Assembly (NCBI GenBank): GCA_001998905.1
Contig: MLAA01000002.1
Span: 20,776-84,775, forward strand
Source: Rodentibacter caecimuris
Lineage (GTDB): Bacteria > Pseudomonadota > Gammaproteobacteria > Enterobacterales > Pasteurellaceae
Length of the DNA stretch: 64,000 nucleotides
Reading direction: 5' to 3'
Every line of letters starts with the position of its first letter. Within the stretch, counting starts at the first letter, position 1. Made by a program: the position numbers and the translations under genes. Positions 43,097 through 53,159 of this stretch are shown here, piece by piece. Below the pieces are notes generated by a model. The model was given only the letters and a program-made list of their open reading frames with translations, had not been told where the DNA came from and made no database searches.

Positions 43097-44197
43097 ATGC
43101 AATTCAGTATCGTTAGAAAACATTTATTAAAACCCTTGCAACAAGTGTGCGGAGTCTTAAGCGGTCGTCCAACAGTCCCCGTGCTGAATAATGTTTTGCT
43201 ACAAATTGATGGAAACAATTTACGCATAACAGGGACTGATTTGGAGGTTGAATTATCTACTGTAACTCAATTATCTTCTTCTTCCGAAAATGGTAATTTT
43301 ACGATTCCGGCAAAAAAATTTTTGGATATCTGCCGCACTTTATCAGACGAAGATGAAATGACGATTACCTTTGAAGATGAAAGGGCAATTGTGCAATCGG
43401 GGCGCAGTAAATTCAGTCTAACTACACAGCCTGCCGAAGAGTATCCAAACTTAACGGATTGGCAATCTGAAGTGGATTTTTCCATTACACAAAATACGTT
43501 ACGCCGATTAATTGAGTCAACCCAATTCTCTATGGCAAACCAAGACGCTCGTTACTTTTTAAACGGTATGAAATTTGAAACCGAAGGAAATTTATTGCGG
43601 ACAGTCGCGACTGATGGACACAGATTAGCAGTATGTGCTATTGCTCTTGAACAAGATTTGCAAACACATTCGGTAATTTTACCAAGAAAAGGGGTATTAG
43701 AGCTTAATCGTTTATTAGAGAGCTCTGATGAATTGGCGCGTTTACAAATAGGAACGAATAATTTACGCATTCAATTAAATAATATTACCTTTACATCTAA
43801 ATTGATTGATGGTCGTTTTCCGGATTATCGTAGGGTTTTACCGCGTAATGCGACACATATTGTAGAAGGTGGTTGGGAAGCGTTGAAACAAGCTTTCACC
43901 CGCGCTTCTATTTTATCAAATGAAAGAGTACGTAGTGTCCGTTTAAATTTAAGTGAAGATCAACTTAAAATCACTGCCTCTAATACAGAACATGAGATAG
44001 CAGAAGAAATTGTCGATGTGCATTACAAAGGTGAAGAAATGGAAGTGGGGTTCAATGTAACCTATATTTTGGATGTCTTAAACGCTTTAAAATGTCAGCA
44101 AGTGCGTATTCGTTTAACTGATGCTTCGTCAAGTTGTTTGATTGAAGATAGTGAAGATAACACCTGTGAGTATGTGATTATGCCGATGCGTTTGTAA
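43097..44197 (+). CDS. dnaN: DNA polymerase III beta sliding clamp
   Basis: 366 residues, three similar clamp domains. The conserved C-terminal end CEYVIMPMRL is intact. It tethers the polymerase to DNA. It is 15 bp after dnaA and 3 bp before recF. Confidence 0.98.
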   Translation: MQFSIVRKHLLKPLQQVCGVLSGRPTVPVLNNVLLQIDGNNLRITGTDLEVELSTVTQLSSSSENGNFTIPAKKFLDICRTLSDEDEMTITFEDERAIVQSGRSKFSLTTQPAEEYPNLTDWQSEVDFSITQNTLRRLIESTQFSMANQDARYFLNGMKFETEGNLLRTVATDGHRLAVCAIALEQDLQTHSVILPRKGVLELNRLLESSDELARLQIGTNNLRIQLNNITFTSKLIDGRFPDYRRVLPRNATHIVEGGWEALKQAFTRASILSNERVRSVRLNLSEDQLKITASNTEHEIAEEIVDVHYKGEEMEVGFNVTYILDVLNALKCQQVRIRLTDASSSCLIEDSEDNTCEYVIMPMRL

Positions 44198-44200
44198 TTT

Positions 44201-45289
44201 ATGGCAATTTCACGTTTAGTAGTTGAAAAATTTAGAAATTTAAACAGCCTTGATCTTTATTTTGATCAGGGCTTTAACTTTTTAGTTGGGAATAACGGAA
44301 GTGGAAAAACCAGCGTATTAGAGGCGATTTTTTATCTTGGACATGGGCGTTCGTTTAAAAGTGCGGTCATAAATCGTATCATTTCTTATAATGAGCCGCA
44401 TTTCACTTTATTTGGACAAATTCAAGAAAACCAACACCAGTGGTCTGTTGGCTTGCAAAAATTGCGGCAAGGTAATACGGTAGTTAAGATCAATGGTGAA
44501 GAGGGGAGTAAGATCTCAGATCTTGCGCATTTATTACCTATGCAGATTATTACACCGGAAGGTTTAAATCTGCTGAATGGTGGACCAAGTTATCGACGGG
44601 CATTTTTAGACTGGGGACTTTTTCATCATCATCAGGGATTCCATTCCGCTTGGGTAGCGTTGAATCGCCTACTAAAACAGCGTAATTCGGCACTACAACA
44701 ACAATTTTCCTATTCTGCAATTAAATTATGGGATATTGAGCTTGCTAAGCTCGCTCATCAAGTGAGTGAGTGGCGAATGGAATATGTTGAGGCATTACGC
44801 CCAGAGATTGAAAAAACTTGCCAGCTTTTTTTACCAGAGTTGGAAATTCAAGTAAGTTTTTATCAAGGTTGGGAGAAAAATACCTTATATTCCGATTTAT
44901 TGGCCCAAAATTATGAGAGAGATAAAGCCTTAGGTTATACATTCGTTGGACCTCAAAAAGCAGATTTTCGTTTTAAAGCCAATGAACTACCGGTAGAAGA
45001 TGTATTATCTCGCGGTCAATTAAAGTTATTGATGTGTGCATTAAGACTCGCGCAAGGGGAGCATTTAACGGATAAAAAACAGCGACATTGTATTTTTTTA
45101 ATTGATGATTTTGCTTCTGAATTAGATCAAACAAAGCGCGGACTATTGGCAGAACGACTAAAGCAAAGCGGTGCACAAGTTTTTGTTACCGCGATTACGC
45201 CTTCTCAACTGAAAGAAATGCAAGCCGAACAAGGGCTTGTTTTTAAAGTGAATCAAGGGAACATCGCTTTGAGTAACGATTCCCTTTAG
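44201..45289 (+). CDS. recF: DNA replication and repair protein RecF
   Basis: 362 residues. SMC-like ATPase with Walker A GNNGSGKTSVLEA at ~30, signature VLSRGQLKLL, and Walker B CIFLIDDFASELD. It loads RecA at gaps with RecO and RecR. An uptake signal at 44359-44369 encodes FKSAVINR. gyrB, the usual next gene in many genomes, is not here. Confidence 0.96.
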   Translation: MAISRLVVEKFRNLNSLDLYFDQGFNFLVGNNGSGKTSVLEAIFYLGHGRSFKSAVINRIISYNEPHFTLFGQIQENQHQWSVGLQKLRQGNTVVKINGEEGSKISDLAHLLPMQIITPEGLNLLNGGPSYRRAFLDWGLFHHHQGFHSAWVALNRLLKQRNSALQQQFSYSAIKLWDIELAKLAHQVSEWRMEYVEALRPEIEKTCQLFLPELEIQVSFYQGWEKNTLYSDLLAQNYERDKALGYTFVGPQKADFRFKANELPVEDVLSRGQLKLLMCALRLAQGEHLTDKKQRHCIFLIDDFASELDQTKRGLLAERLKQSGAQVFVTAITPSQLKEMQAEQGLVFKVNQGNIALSNDSL

Positions 45290-45295
45290 TTAGAT

Positions 45296-45592
45296 TTAGT
45301 TGGCGTGAACGCCTAAATTTCCTATTTTGACACCTAATAGACCTAGCGATACGGGATCTAAGTAGTCGCCTAGGAATTTAAATAATTCGACTAAGTTGGT
45401 AAACGTGCGGTGAATTTTTACTTGTTCTTCGACTTTTCTTGTAAATTCATAAGTGATGTTTTCTTGCTCAATATGTGCTGCAAGCATTAAATAAACTTTT
45501 TCAAAAAAATGGCTACTTGCGCCTTCTTCACCAGGATCGCTAATGCGTACATTCCAATGATTGGTAAATAAAATTTCAGTTTTAACAGACAT
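45296..45592 (-). CDS. Small uncharacterised Pasteurellaceae protein (DUF5377-like)
   Basis: 98 residues starting [20 protein letters not shown]; no motif, signal or membrane helix can be seen. It overlaps the 3' end of the arfA frame by 11 bp and lies behind the arfA hairpin, so it would be transcribed only by read-through or from a promoter of its own. It is convergent to recF with 6 bp between. Family name is offered only as a possibility. Confidence 0.6.
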   Translation of the reverse strand: MSVKTEILFTNHWNVRISDPGEEGASSHFFEKVYLMLAAHIEQENITYEFTRKVEEQVKIHRTFTNLVELFKFLGDYLDPVSLGLLGVKIGNLGVHAN

Positions 45593-45848
45593 ATTGACTT
45601 CCTATTTTACTAACAAAGAAAAACCCGATTATAAAATTTTTACTCTCAAAAAGTTTATAATCGGGCTTTTCAAAAATTTTTCCAACGTGCTTGGCTCTAC
45701 GCTGATAACTTCCTTTACCTTTACGTTTTTTTTCAATTCGCTGGTGAAACAGCTTGTCATGTACTAATGCCATCAACATATTATTTTTGATAATACCTCG
45801 TTGATGTTGGTAAGCAATCGGATTTTTGACCGCACTTTTTTTCTTCAT
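45582..45848 (-). CDS. arfA: Alternative ribosome-rescue factor ArfA
   Basis: 88 codons. [22 protein letters not shown] followed by [16 protein letters not shown] matches ArfA, which recruits RF2 to ribosomes stalled on mRNAs without a stop codon (quoted here in two parts). The first residues MKKKSAVKN are encoded by an uptake signal. A strong hairpin (45624-45665) lies within the reading frame before the stop codon, as in E. coli, so most transcripts should be non-stop. tmRNA then normally removes the product, and it accumulates only when tmRNA fails. Confidence 0.88.
   Translation of the reverse strand: MKKKSAVKNPIAYQHQRGIIKNNMLMALVHDKLFHQRIEKKRKGKGSYQRRAKHVGKIFEKPDYKLFESKNFIIGFFFVSKIGSQYVC
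45614..45665 (-). terminator. Terminator/RNase III hairpin inside the arfA frame
   Basis: CCCGATTATAAA (45624-45635) pairs with TTTATAATCGGG (45654-45665), 12 bp perfect; on the minus strand it is followed by TTTTTCTTTG. It ends the arfA message before the stop codon, the known autoregulatory device of this gene. Confidence 0.85.
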
Positions 45849-45897
45849 TTTTCCTCCGAAATAGTATAGCCCGCGAGCTAAATTTTCACGGGCGCAT

Positions 45898-45925
45898 ATT
45901 ATAGGGGAAATCTTAGAAATTACAA
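45898..45925 (-). promoter_or_regulatory. Probable arfA promoter
   Basis: On the minus strand TTGTAA (complement of 45920-45925), a 16-bp spacer and TATAAT (complement of 45898-45903). It overlaps the 3' end of the ArsC-like gene. Confidence 0.55.
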
Positions 45926-46270
45926 AATACTCAATACGCTTTCTGGTGGGCGTCCTATTCTTGCTTTTTCACCATTTATCACAATCGGCCTTTCCAATAA
46001 TGCGGAATGAGCCATTAAGGCCTGTAAAAGACATTCTTCAGTGCAGTTAGGATGATCTAAATCTAAACGTTTATACAGATCATCTTTAGTACGCATCATT
46101 TCTCTCAGGCTTTGAATACCTAATTTTCGGGCTAATTCCCATAATTCAGATGCAGAAAATTGTTTTTGTAAATAAAGCTCTATCTGGACAGGAATTTTAT
46201 TCATTTCTAGTAAATGAAGAGTTTCTCGGCTTTTTGAGCAGCGAGGATTATGATAAATCACAACTGACAT
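45920..46270 (-). CDS. ArsC family protein (arsenate reductase-like)
   Basis: 116 residues, thioredoxin-like fold. The catalytic cysteine region is [16 protein letters not shown] and the C-terminal arginine region is [20 protein letters not shown]. True ArsC proteins of E. coli type share these, as do YfgD-type proteins of unknown role. There is no arsR or arsB nearby, so arsenic resistance is not supported by context. Confidence 0.85.
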   Translation of the reverse strand: MSVVIYHNPRCSKSRETLHLLEMNKIPVQIELYLQKQFSASELWELARKLGIQSLREMMRTKDDLYKRLDLDHPNCTEECLLQALMAHSALLERPIVINGEKARIGRPPESVLSIL

Positions 46271-46346
46271 AGAATTTCCTTTATTGCATATAAATTGCCG
46301 AAATTTTAACTTATAATCATACTAAATTCATCATTAGGAATCTGTT

Positions 46347-47402
46347 ATGTACGAAATGTTACGAAATTGGTACAACCGCCGTTTAGCTGATCCGCAAGCT
46401 ATGGGGTTAATCGCCATTTTGTTATTTGGGTTTGTTTCTATTTATTTTTTCAGCGATATTATTGCCCCCCTCCTTATTGCCATTGTGCTGGCTTATTTGT
46501 TGGAAATGCCGATAGGCTTTTTAACCGAAGAATTAAAGTTACCAAGAATGTTATCAACAATACTGATTTTCGGTGGATTTCTCGGTTTAGCTTTATTAGT
46601 CTTTTTTGTGTTAGTACCGAGTTTATGGAACCAGAGTGTACTGCTATTCGGTGATTTACCTAAAATGTTTAATGCGCTTAATGAATGGCTATTGGAATTG
46701 CCTGAGCATTATCCTGAATTAGTTGATTATCAAATGATTGATGCGTTGTTTAATTCTATTCGCAGTAAAATTTTAGGTTTTGGAGAATCTGCGGTTAAGT
46801 TATCGCTTGTTTCATTAATGAGTTTGGTTTCATTAGGAATTTATGCATTTTTAGTTCCATTAATGATGTTTTTTATGTTGAAGGACAAAAAAGAGTTACT
46901 TGGTGGCGTCAGCCGTTTTCTTCCGAAAAACCGCTTATTAGCATTTAAAGTTTGGAATGAAATGCAACAACAAATTGCAAATTATATCCATGGGAAATTG
47001 CTGGAAATTGTCATTGTAACAATTATAACTTATGTCATCTTTCTACTATTCGGTTTAAATTATCCGCTGTTGTTAGCTGTTGCTGTTGGGCTTTCGGTAT
47101 TGATTCCTTATATTGGTGCCGTATTGGTAACTGTCCCCGTTGCGTTAGTTGCATTATTCCAATTTGGGGTTACGCCAACTTTTTGGTACTTGATTTTAGC
47201 ATTTGCAATTAGTCAATTATTGGATGGGAATTTACTGGTTCCCTATTTATTTTCCGAAGCAGTCAATTTGCATCCACTGATTATTATTGTTGCTGTCTTA
47301 GTTTTTGGCGGTATGTGGGGATTTTGGGGCGTGTTTTTCGCTATTCCCTTAGCGACTTTAGTTAAGGCTGTCGTTAATGCTTTGACACAGGAAGGGGAAT
47401 AG
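46347..47402 (+). CDS. AI-2E family transporter (PerM-like permease)
   Basis: 351 residues with about eight membrane segments. Family signatures: [17 protein letters not shown] near the N-terminus, MKDKKEL-like [11 protein letters not shown], and [19 protein letters not shown] and [21 protein letters not shown] in the second half. Members include TqsA (AI-2 export) and Na+/H+ antiporters; function in Pasteurellaceae is not established. Confidence 0.88.
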   Translation: MYEMLRNWYNRRLADPQAMGLIAILLFGFVSIYFFSDIIAPLLIAIVLAYLLEMPIGFLTEELKLPRMLSTILIFGGFLGLALLVFFVLVPSLWNQSVLLFGDLPKMFNALNEWLLELPEHYPELVDYQMIDALFNSIRSKILGFGESAVKLSLVSLMSLVSLGIYAFLVPLMMFFMLKDKKELLGGVSRFLPKNRLLAFKVWNEMQQQIANYIHGKLLEIVIVTIITYVIFLLFGLNYPLLLAVAVGLSVLIPYIGAVLVTVPVALVALFQFGVTPTFWYLILAFAISQLLDGNLLVPYLFSEAVNLHPLIIIVAVLVFGGMWGFWGVFFAIPLATLVKAVVNALTQEGE

Positions 47403-47494
47403 AATCTTTAAGAATGGAGGAATGAGTGAGATCTATTGAAAAATCTATCGATTGAACTTTCCTCCTTCGTTATTATGTCTTGAGAATTTTGTAT

Positions 47495-47525
47495 AAAAAG
47501 ACCTGCCAGCTTGACAGATCTTTTT
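47495..47525. terminator. Terminator between perM-like gene and rpoH
   Basis: AAAAAGA (47495-47501) and TCTTTTT (47519-47525) close an imperfect hairpin with CTG/CAG inside. A/T-rich on both sides, so it can serve both convergent genes. Confidence 0.65.
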
Positions 47526-47538
47526 ATACTTAAATGCG

Positions 47539-48384
47539 TTAAAAACTGACCGCACTTTTGAGTTTCTTCAGTGCATTTGCTTCAAGTTGTCGGATACGCT
47601 CGGCAGAAACGTTATATTTTGCTGCTAAATCTTGTAACGTTGCTTTTTCATCATCTAACCAACGGGCCTTGATAATATCTTGGCTTCGCTCATCTAATTT
47701 CTCCATTGCAGCAGAAATTTGATCTGTTGCTTGGCTTTCAAAGTTCTCATTTTCTAATTCTGCAGCAAAATTTGAACCTTTATCTTCCAAATACAATGCT
47801 GGAGCATAAGTATCTTCACCGTCCTCGTCAGTTGATAAATCAAATCCGAGGTCCGAACCTGTCATACGGGATTCCATTTCTATAACGTCTTCTTTAGAAA
47901 CACCGAGTTCTTTTGCAACCATATCCACTTCATTTTCGTTAAACCACCCTAAACGTTGTTTAGTTTTACGCAAGTTAAAAAATAGTTTGCGCTGTGCTTT
48001 GGTTGTGGCAACTTTCACAATGCGCCAGTTTTTCAACACATATTCGTGGATTTCTGCTTTAATCCAATGTACGGCAAAGGACACCAAACGTACTCCAACC
48101 TCCGGATTAAAGCGTTTTACTGCTTTCATTAAGCCGATATTTCCTTCTTGGATTAAATCAGCTTGCGGTAAGCCATAGCCTGAATAACCTCGAGCAACGT
48201 GAATTACAAAGCGAAGATGAGACAAAATTAATTTTTTTGCAGCCTCAAGATCTTCTTTATAATACAAACGTTCTGCTAATTCCTTTTCTTCCGCAGCAGT
48301 CAGCATCGGATACTCGCTTGCGGCACGAATATAACCTTCGATACTGCCTTGCGGAATTAACATCATTTGTGCTTCTTTGTCCAT
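47539..48384 (-). CDS. rpoH: Heat-shock sigma factor RpoH (sigma 32)
   Basis: 281 residues from [12 protein letters not shown] (48384), matching the E. coli length and preceded by GAGGAAG; upstream codons are not part of the homologous protein. Region 2 ([40 protein letters not shown]) and region 4 ([14 protein letters not shown]) are intact, as is the RpoH box around [10 protein letters not shown]. The last codons (KSAVSF) coincide with an uptake signal (AAAAGTGCGGTCAG). Confidence 0.97.
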   Translation of the reverse strand: MDKEAQMMLIPQGSIEGYIRAASEYPMLTAAEEKELAERLYYKEDLEAAKKLILSHLRFVIHVARGYSGYGLPQADLIQEGNIGLMKAVKRFNPEVGVRLVSFAVHWIKAEIHEYVLKNWRIVKVATTKAQRKLFFNLRKTKQRLGWFNENEVDMVAKELGVSKEDVIEMESRMTGSDLGFDLSTDEDGEDTYAPALYLEDKGSNFAAELENENFESQATDQISAAMEKLDERSQDIIKARWLDDEKATLQDLAAKYNVSAERIRQLEANALKKLKSAVSF

Positions 48385-48538
48385 TCTTTTTCTTCCTCGT
48401 TGCGGGAATATCCCAACAAAATTTAGTGCGTAGTTATAACACAATAATTAAGATTATTGAACTTTTTATTCGAGTGGTTAGACAGGTTTTAACGATTGAA
48501 AGTTCATTTTTATTTATAATTCTTTTAATTCTTGATCT

Positions 48539-48853
48539 TTATTTAACCAACGGAATGAGTTGATAAACTAAATTTTCTTCAACTACTTTGAGTAATAAAT
48601 CAATATTCGGATGTTTGCCCGGGTGGAGTTTGGCATCCGTAACATGTTCGGCAAATAATTTTAAACCTTTTTGTGATGAAGTACGATCAAGTTTTCCATT
48701 AAATTCAATGGACAGTGCATAGTATATTTTTAATGAGCCTAATTTTCCGGTAATTGCTGGAATAAAGTGAATGATTTGTTGTTCTTCACAAATGTTTAAT
48801 CCATGTAAATGTTCAATAGACGGTAAGGTTGTTAAGATTTGATTAAAATTCAT
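48539..48853 (-). CDS. DUF2322 family protein
   Basis: 104 residues: ILTTLPSIEHLHGLNI near the start, IPAITGKLGSLKIYYAL, and KHPNIDLLLKVVEENL near the end agree with the small DUF2322 family. No catalytic motif, membrane segment or signal. It lies 4 bp after murB in the same direction, so it is probably cotranscribed. Confidence 0.75.
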   Translation of the reverse strand: MNFNQILTTLPSIEHLHGLNICEEQQIIHFIPAITGKLGSLKIYYALSIEFNGKLDRTSSQKGLKLFAEHVTDAKLHPGKHPNIDLLLKVVEENLVYQLIPLVK

Positions 48854-48857
48854 TCCA

Positions 48858-49895
48858 TTATTCCTGTGTTTGAGCGATTAACGTTGTACTATTTACTTCT
48901 CCTTCTGCTGCAATAAATCGAACTTCAGATTCAAGTGCAACGCCGAATTTTTGCAGAACCTGTTTATATACAAAACTTGCGAGATGTAATACGTCTTGTC
49001 CACTGGCTTGTGCTTTATTTATTAATACTAAGGCTTGTAATTGATGTACGGCTGCTCCGCCGATTTGCATTCCTTTTAAACCGCATTGATCGATTAACCA
49101 CCCTGCCGCTAGTTTAATAGAGCCATCTGATTGAGGAAAGTGCGGTATATTTTCGGCGAGTTTTTTTATTTCTATAAATTGTGCAGCACTAACGAGTGGA
49201 TTTTTAAAAAAGCTGCCAGCATTACCGAATTGATCTGGGTTAGGCAACTTACTTTGGCGAATTTTGCATACCTCTTCAAAAATTTGCTGAGCTTTAACTG
49301 TTCTTTGGTCAAAATTAACGAGAGAGCCGTATTTTAATATCGGTATCCATTTCTTGGCTAATTTGAGACCGACAGCCGTAATAATGTAGCCTTTCGCATA
49401 TTGATGTTTGAATATACTGTCTCGATAGCCAAATTTGCATTGCTCGGTGCTTAGTCGAAATGTTCTCCCATTATGTAAATTAAGAACATCAACGTAATCG
49501 CATACATCTTTAAATTCTACGCCGTAAGCACCGATATTTTGAATGGGTGCAGAACCAGCACAGCCTGGAATAAGCGCTAAATTTTCTAATCCGTTGATTC
49601 CTTGGCTTAAGGACCATTCCACTAAGTTATGCCAATTTTCACCGGCTTGAATATGCAAATAGTGGAAGGAATTATCTTGTTTATGACTGATACCTTTTAA
49701 ACAATTAATTAATACCGTGCCTTTGAAATCTTCCAAAAATAGTATATTGCTGCCTTGTCCTAAAAAAAGGATAGGGAGACCTTGCTGCGAGGCTTCTTGC
49801 CAAACTGTTTTTAGTTGTTCGATGTTATAAATATTAATAATTTGTCGGGCATTGACTGAAATATGAAAAGTATGAAAAGGTTGTAAATTCTGCAT
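48858..49895 (-). CDS. murB: UDP-N-acetylenolpyruvoylglucosamine reductase MurB
   Basis: 345 residues, type I MurB as in E. coli. FAD-binding motifs [11 protein letters not shown] and [19 protein letters not shown], active-site [13 protein letters not shown], and [18 protein letters not shown] are present. It makes UDP-MurNAc for peptidoglycan. An uptake signal lies in the coding region near 49137. Confidence 0.96.
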   Translation of the reverse strand: MQNLQPFHTFHISVNARQIINIYNIEQLKTVWQEASQQGLPILFLGQGSNILFLEDFKGTVLINCLKGISHKQDNSFHYLHIQAGENWHNLVEWSLSQGINGLENLALIPGCAGSAPIQNIGAYGVEFKDVCDYVDVLNLHNGRTFRLSTEQCKFGYRDSIFKHQYAKGYIITAVGLKLAKKWIPILKYGSLVNFDQRTVKAQQIFEEVCKIRQSKLPNPDQFGNAGSFFKNPLVSAAQFIEIKKLAENIPHFPQSDGSIKLAAGWLIDQCGLKGMQIGGAAVHQLQALVLINKAQASGQDVLHLASFVYKQVLQKFGVALESEVRFIAAEGEVNSTTLIAQTQE

Positions 49896-49904
49896 AAAAA
49901 ATCC

Positions 49905-51605
49905 TTAAATTGTGGCAGGTAAGATCATTTTTACTTGCGTTCCGCCACTTGGTCGGCGACTCACTGTTAGCTGTGCATTTAGTTTGGCACTGCGTTCATT
50001 CATAATATTCAATCCGTAATGACCCTCAGGTTCATCAAGACTAGATATCCCAATTCCATCATCTTGAATTAAAATTTCGTATTCATTACGTTTATTAATA
50101 CGGGTAATTACATCAATTTTATTACCTTTTGAATGTTTGATTGCATTCAATACGGCTTCTCGTACAATTTGTAAAATATGTACCAGTTGCTGAGGGCTAA
50201 AGCTCTGTGAAAATAAATGGCATTCGACCTGTATTTGCATTGTGGTTTGACCGCGTAAAGAGTCTACAACTTGTTCAAGAGCAAGTTTTAAATCCGCTTC
50301 TTGTACCGTTAGACGGAAAGTCGCCAATAATTCTCGTAACTGGGAATAACCGCTTGATAGCGCTTTTTCAAATTCAGCAATAATTGCTAAACTTTTGTCT
50401 TTTTCGGTTTTATCTTCTTTTTTTAAGCTCTGTTTTAGTAAAGTGAGCTGAATTCGTAGAAAAGATAATACTTGGGCGAGGGAATCATGTAGCTCACGTG
50501 CAATAATTGAACGCTCTTCCATTAATAATAATTGTTCCTGTTGACGCAGATTTTTATAGAAAAATAGTGTTCTTGCCAACATTTGGCTGACATTTTTCAT
50601 CATTTTGGGATTGGGGCAAGGTAAACCAGCTTGCCAAATTAATGTACCAAGATGTTCATTTTCAATGTACAAAGGTTCTAATTTAATACTTAATCCAGGT
50701 ACTTTTTCGCCAAATTTAACATTCCAATGTTCTGAGCCAACGACTTCCAATTCTATATAACGTAAGTGCTCACTGACACAAATATAATTTAAAACTTGGC
50801 TGAGAATTTTATCATTAATTTTATTTGTTGTGAGCAGCTGTGAGCTTTGGTATAGCGTCCCGAGTGAGCGATTGGTCTGGCGTAATTTTTGTGTTTTTTC
50901 ATTCACACTATCTTCTAAACGGGAATAAAGTTTGCCAAGTTCCATTGCCATTTGGCTAAAAGTTTTGGCAAGTACACCCAATTCATTATTTTTCTGAATA
51001 TTTAACGGAATATGGTTAAATTGACGCATTTGAACCTGCATACTGGCTTTAGTCATCAGTTGTAGAGGTAAGACGACCTCACGTTTTGTGTACCAAAGTA
51101 CGTAAGATACCATTCCTACGATTAATAGCATTGATATTCCTAAAACAGAGAGGGCGATTTGCCATTTCCGTTCGGCGAAATGTTGTAGTTCGGCGACAAA
51201 TAAATCTACTTCTTTCACATAAGAAATAAGTCCATCACTGTATTTTTCTACGTTATGTTCTCGGGCATATTTCATCATCTTATGCCAGCGAATAATGATT
51301 CGTCGATAGGATTCTTTAATTTCTTTTGGGACGAAAAATTGTGATTGAATCTGAGTTAATGCTGGAGAATAAATACTTTTTTGATATTGTTGAAGATTAT
51401 ACTCGACATTTTGCGGATTTTTATCCATTTCGTATAGTAAACGATAGCTTTGCATCCGTAGTGAACCGGAAATATTAATGGCTTCGGCATCAAATTTGTT
51501 ACTCGCCATAATCGCTAAGCTTAAGGAGCTAATTACGCCAGCGATAACAATAATCGCAAACATATATTTAGCAATACGGATAGAAACAGAATCTTTGGAG
51601 TACAC
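49905..51605 (-). CDS. narQ: Nitrate/nitrite sensor histidine kinase NarQ
   Basis: 566 residues. Two membrane segments (~15-32 and ~150-170) flank a periplasmic domain with the nitrate-binding P-box (INISGSLRMQSYRL). HAMP domain at ~170-225, and a HisKA_3-type dimerisation segment with the phosphoacceptor histidine in ELHDSLAQVLSFLR. An HATPase domain ends with DGIGISSLDEPEGHYGL. No regulator gene is adjacent; NarP would be encoded elsewhere, as in H. influenzae. Confidence 0.95.
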   Translation of the reverse strand: MYSKDSVSIRIAKYMFAIIVIAGVISSLSLAIMASNKFDAEAINISGSLRMQSYRLLYEMDKNPQNVEYNLQQYQKSIYSPALTQIQSQFFVPKEIKESYRRIIIRWHKMMKYAREHNVEKYSDGLISYVKEVDLFVAELQHFAERKWQIALSVLGISMLLIVGMVSYVLWYTKREVVLPLQLMTKASMQVQMRQFNHIPLNIQKNNELGVLAKTFSQMAMELGKLYSRLEDSVNEKTQKLRQTNRSLGTLYQSSQLLTTNKINDKILSQVLNYICVSEHLRYIELEVVGSEHWNVKFGEKVPGLSIKLEPLYIENEHLGTLIWQAGLPCPNPKMMKNVSQMLARTLFFYKNLRQQEQLLLMEERSIIARELHDSLAQVLSFLRIQLTLLKQSLKKEDKTEKDKSLAIIAEFEKALSSGYSQLRELLATFRLTVQEADLKLALEQVVDSLRGQTTMQIQVECHLFSQSFSPQQLVHILQIVREAVLNAIKHSKGNKIDVITRINKRNEYEILIQDDGIGISSLDEPEGHYGLNIMNERSAKLNAQLTVSRRPSGGTQVKMILPATI

Positions 51606-51941
51606 AGGAAATGTTGGCTTGAAAATAAATACACTTAGTGTAACAAAAAAATAGGAAAAGTGCGGTTCAAATTTTTGTTAAATTCACCATGATGTGATGT
51701 TCACACACATTTGCTATCTTAATTAGCATTTAGGATCCTCCTTCATAAAATAACCTGTTCTGATATGATGTGCGTAGTGAATAAGCGGTGTTGCTTAAGA
51801 AGGTATGGAGAGTCAGAAGAATATTTATTAGTACAGGGGTTGATAATTCAGAGAACGGCTAGGGGAATAGGACATTTCCCCTGCCTTGAAAAGAAAAAGC
51901 GGGTTCTTAAGAATATTGATCGCACTTTTTATTTTATATCG
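51606..51941. other. 336-bp stretch between narQ and the MFS gene
   Basis: It holds an uptake signal at 51658-51666 and a hairpin AGGGGAA/TTCCCCT around 51862-51884 which may end the MFS transcript. No coding remnant could be identified. Confidence 0.4.
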
Positions 51942-53159
51942 TTATTCCAATGCTTTTCCTCTAAGCTCAGGAACAAGGAAAAGGGTGGCGACCATATCAA
52001 TCACATAAATAATCGCTAAAAATGCGATAGCTACGCTGACTGAGTAGGCTGCGACGATAGAACCGACGATTACAGGGCCAAAACCACCAATGGCACGACC
52101 GATATTAAATAGTACATTTTGTGCAGTGGCGCGAGCTTCCGTTGGGTAGGCTTCCGCCATTAGAGCACCGTATCCTCCCATCATACCGTTAACAAACATT
52201 CCTAAAAATGCACCTGCAAATAACATTGTAGTTGGATCGGTAAGTTGAGAATAAGTAAGAATACTGAGTACGGCACCGAGTTGAAAAATTAAAAAACTCG
52301 GTTTTCTGCCTAAACGATCCGCTAATTGTCCGAAAATCCAAATCCCCACCATCATTCCGCATACAGTAACTGCAGTCCAAATTCCCGATTTTGTTAGGCT
52401 GAAACCGAGTTGTTTTGATAAGAAATTCGGCATCCAAATCATGATACCGTAATAACCAAAATTTTGTACCGAGGTTAAGATCACAATGCCAATACTGATT
52501 TTTGCGGTCTTTTTATCTTTGAGAAGTAATTTAAATGAATTAAATTTTGAGGTTTTTTGAGCTGATAATACCGTTTGCTTTTGTATGAATACTTCAGGTT
52601 CATGCAGTCTTACCCGCAAATACCAAGCCACAAAAGCCGGGAAAATGCCTAGCACGAACATTCCTCGCCAGCCGATATAGGGCAATAATAGCGGTGTTAA
52701 TAATGCCGCACCTAATACGCCGATTTGCCAACCTAATGCAACATAGGAGGCAGCTTTAGCTCTATGTCGTGCTGGCCAAGCTTCTATTGCCAGCGCCATA
52801 CCGATCCCAAATTCCCCGCCTAAGCCGATACCTGCAATGGTGCGGTAAATTAGCAGATCCCAATAGCCTTGGGCAAAGGCACATAATCCGGTAAATACTG
52901 CAAAGAGGATAATTGTCCAAGTTAGCACGCGGACTCGTCCGTATCGATCGCTTAATGCGCCAAAGATAATACCTCCGGCGACAGCACCGATGAGTGTCCA
53001 AGTTACTAATGAACCTGATTGTGCCGGAGTTAATGCAAGATCGGCTGAAATAGCACTGAGCATAAAGCCTAAAATTAATAGATCAAATCCGTCCATTGCA
53101 TAACCTACGGCGGAACCAATGAGGGCTTTCCAGCCATATTGATTAACATTGTTTTTCAT
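51942..53159 (-). CDS. MFS transporter, sugar acid / aromatic acid:H+ symporter type
   Basis: 405 residues from MKNNVNQYGWKALIGS with AAAGGA upstream; an earlier GTG at 53180 lies within that binding site. Twelve membrane segments with the MFS loop motif GALSDRYGRVRVL (after TM2), RTIAGIGLGGEFGIGMALA in TM4, and the repeat of the motif as GQLADRLGRKPS after TM8. Substrate cannot be named. An FNR-like site upstream suggests anaerobic control. Confidence 0.85.
   Translation of the reverse strand: MKNNVNQYGWKALIGSAVGYAMDGFDLLILGFMLSAISADLALTPAQSGSLVTWTLIGAVAGGIIFGALSDRYGRVRVLTWTIILFAVFTGLCAFAQGYWDLLIYRTIAGIGLGGEFGIGMALAIEAWPARHRAKAASYVALGWQIGVLGAALLTPLLLPYIGWRGMFVLGIFPAFVAWYLRVRLHEPEVFIQKQTVLSAQKTSKFNSFKLLLKDKKTAKISIGIVILTSVQNFGYYGIMIWMPNFLSKQLGFSLTKSGIWTAVTVCGMMVGIWIFGQLADRLGRKPSFLIFQLGAVLSILTYSQLTDPTTMLFAGAFLGMFVNGMMGGYGALMAEAYPTEARATAQNVLFNIGRAIGGFGPVIVGSIVAAYSVSVAIAFLAIIYVIDMVATLFLVPELRGKALE

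Noticed and set aside
45920..46270. Arsenic resistance gene
   Set aside because: No arsR, arsB or acr3 gene is near; the ArsC/YfgD family also includes proteins unrelated to arsenic.
51765..52019. 84-codon open frame on the plus strand between narQ and the MFS gene
   Set aside because: It runs antisense into the MFS gene, has no ribosome binding site and an untypical composition.
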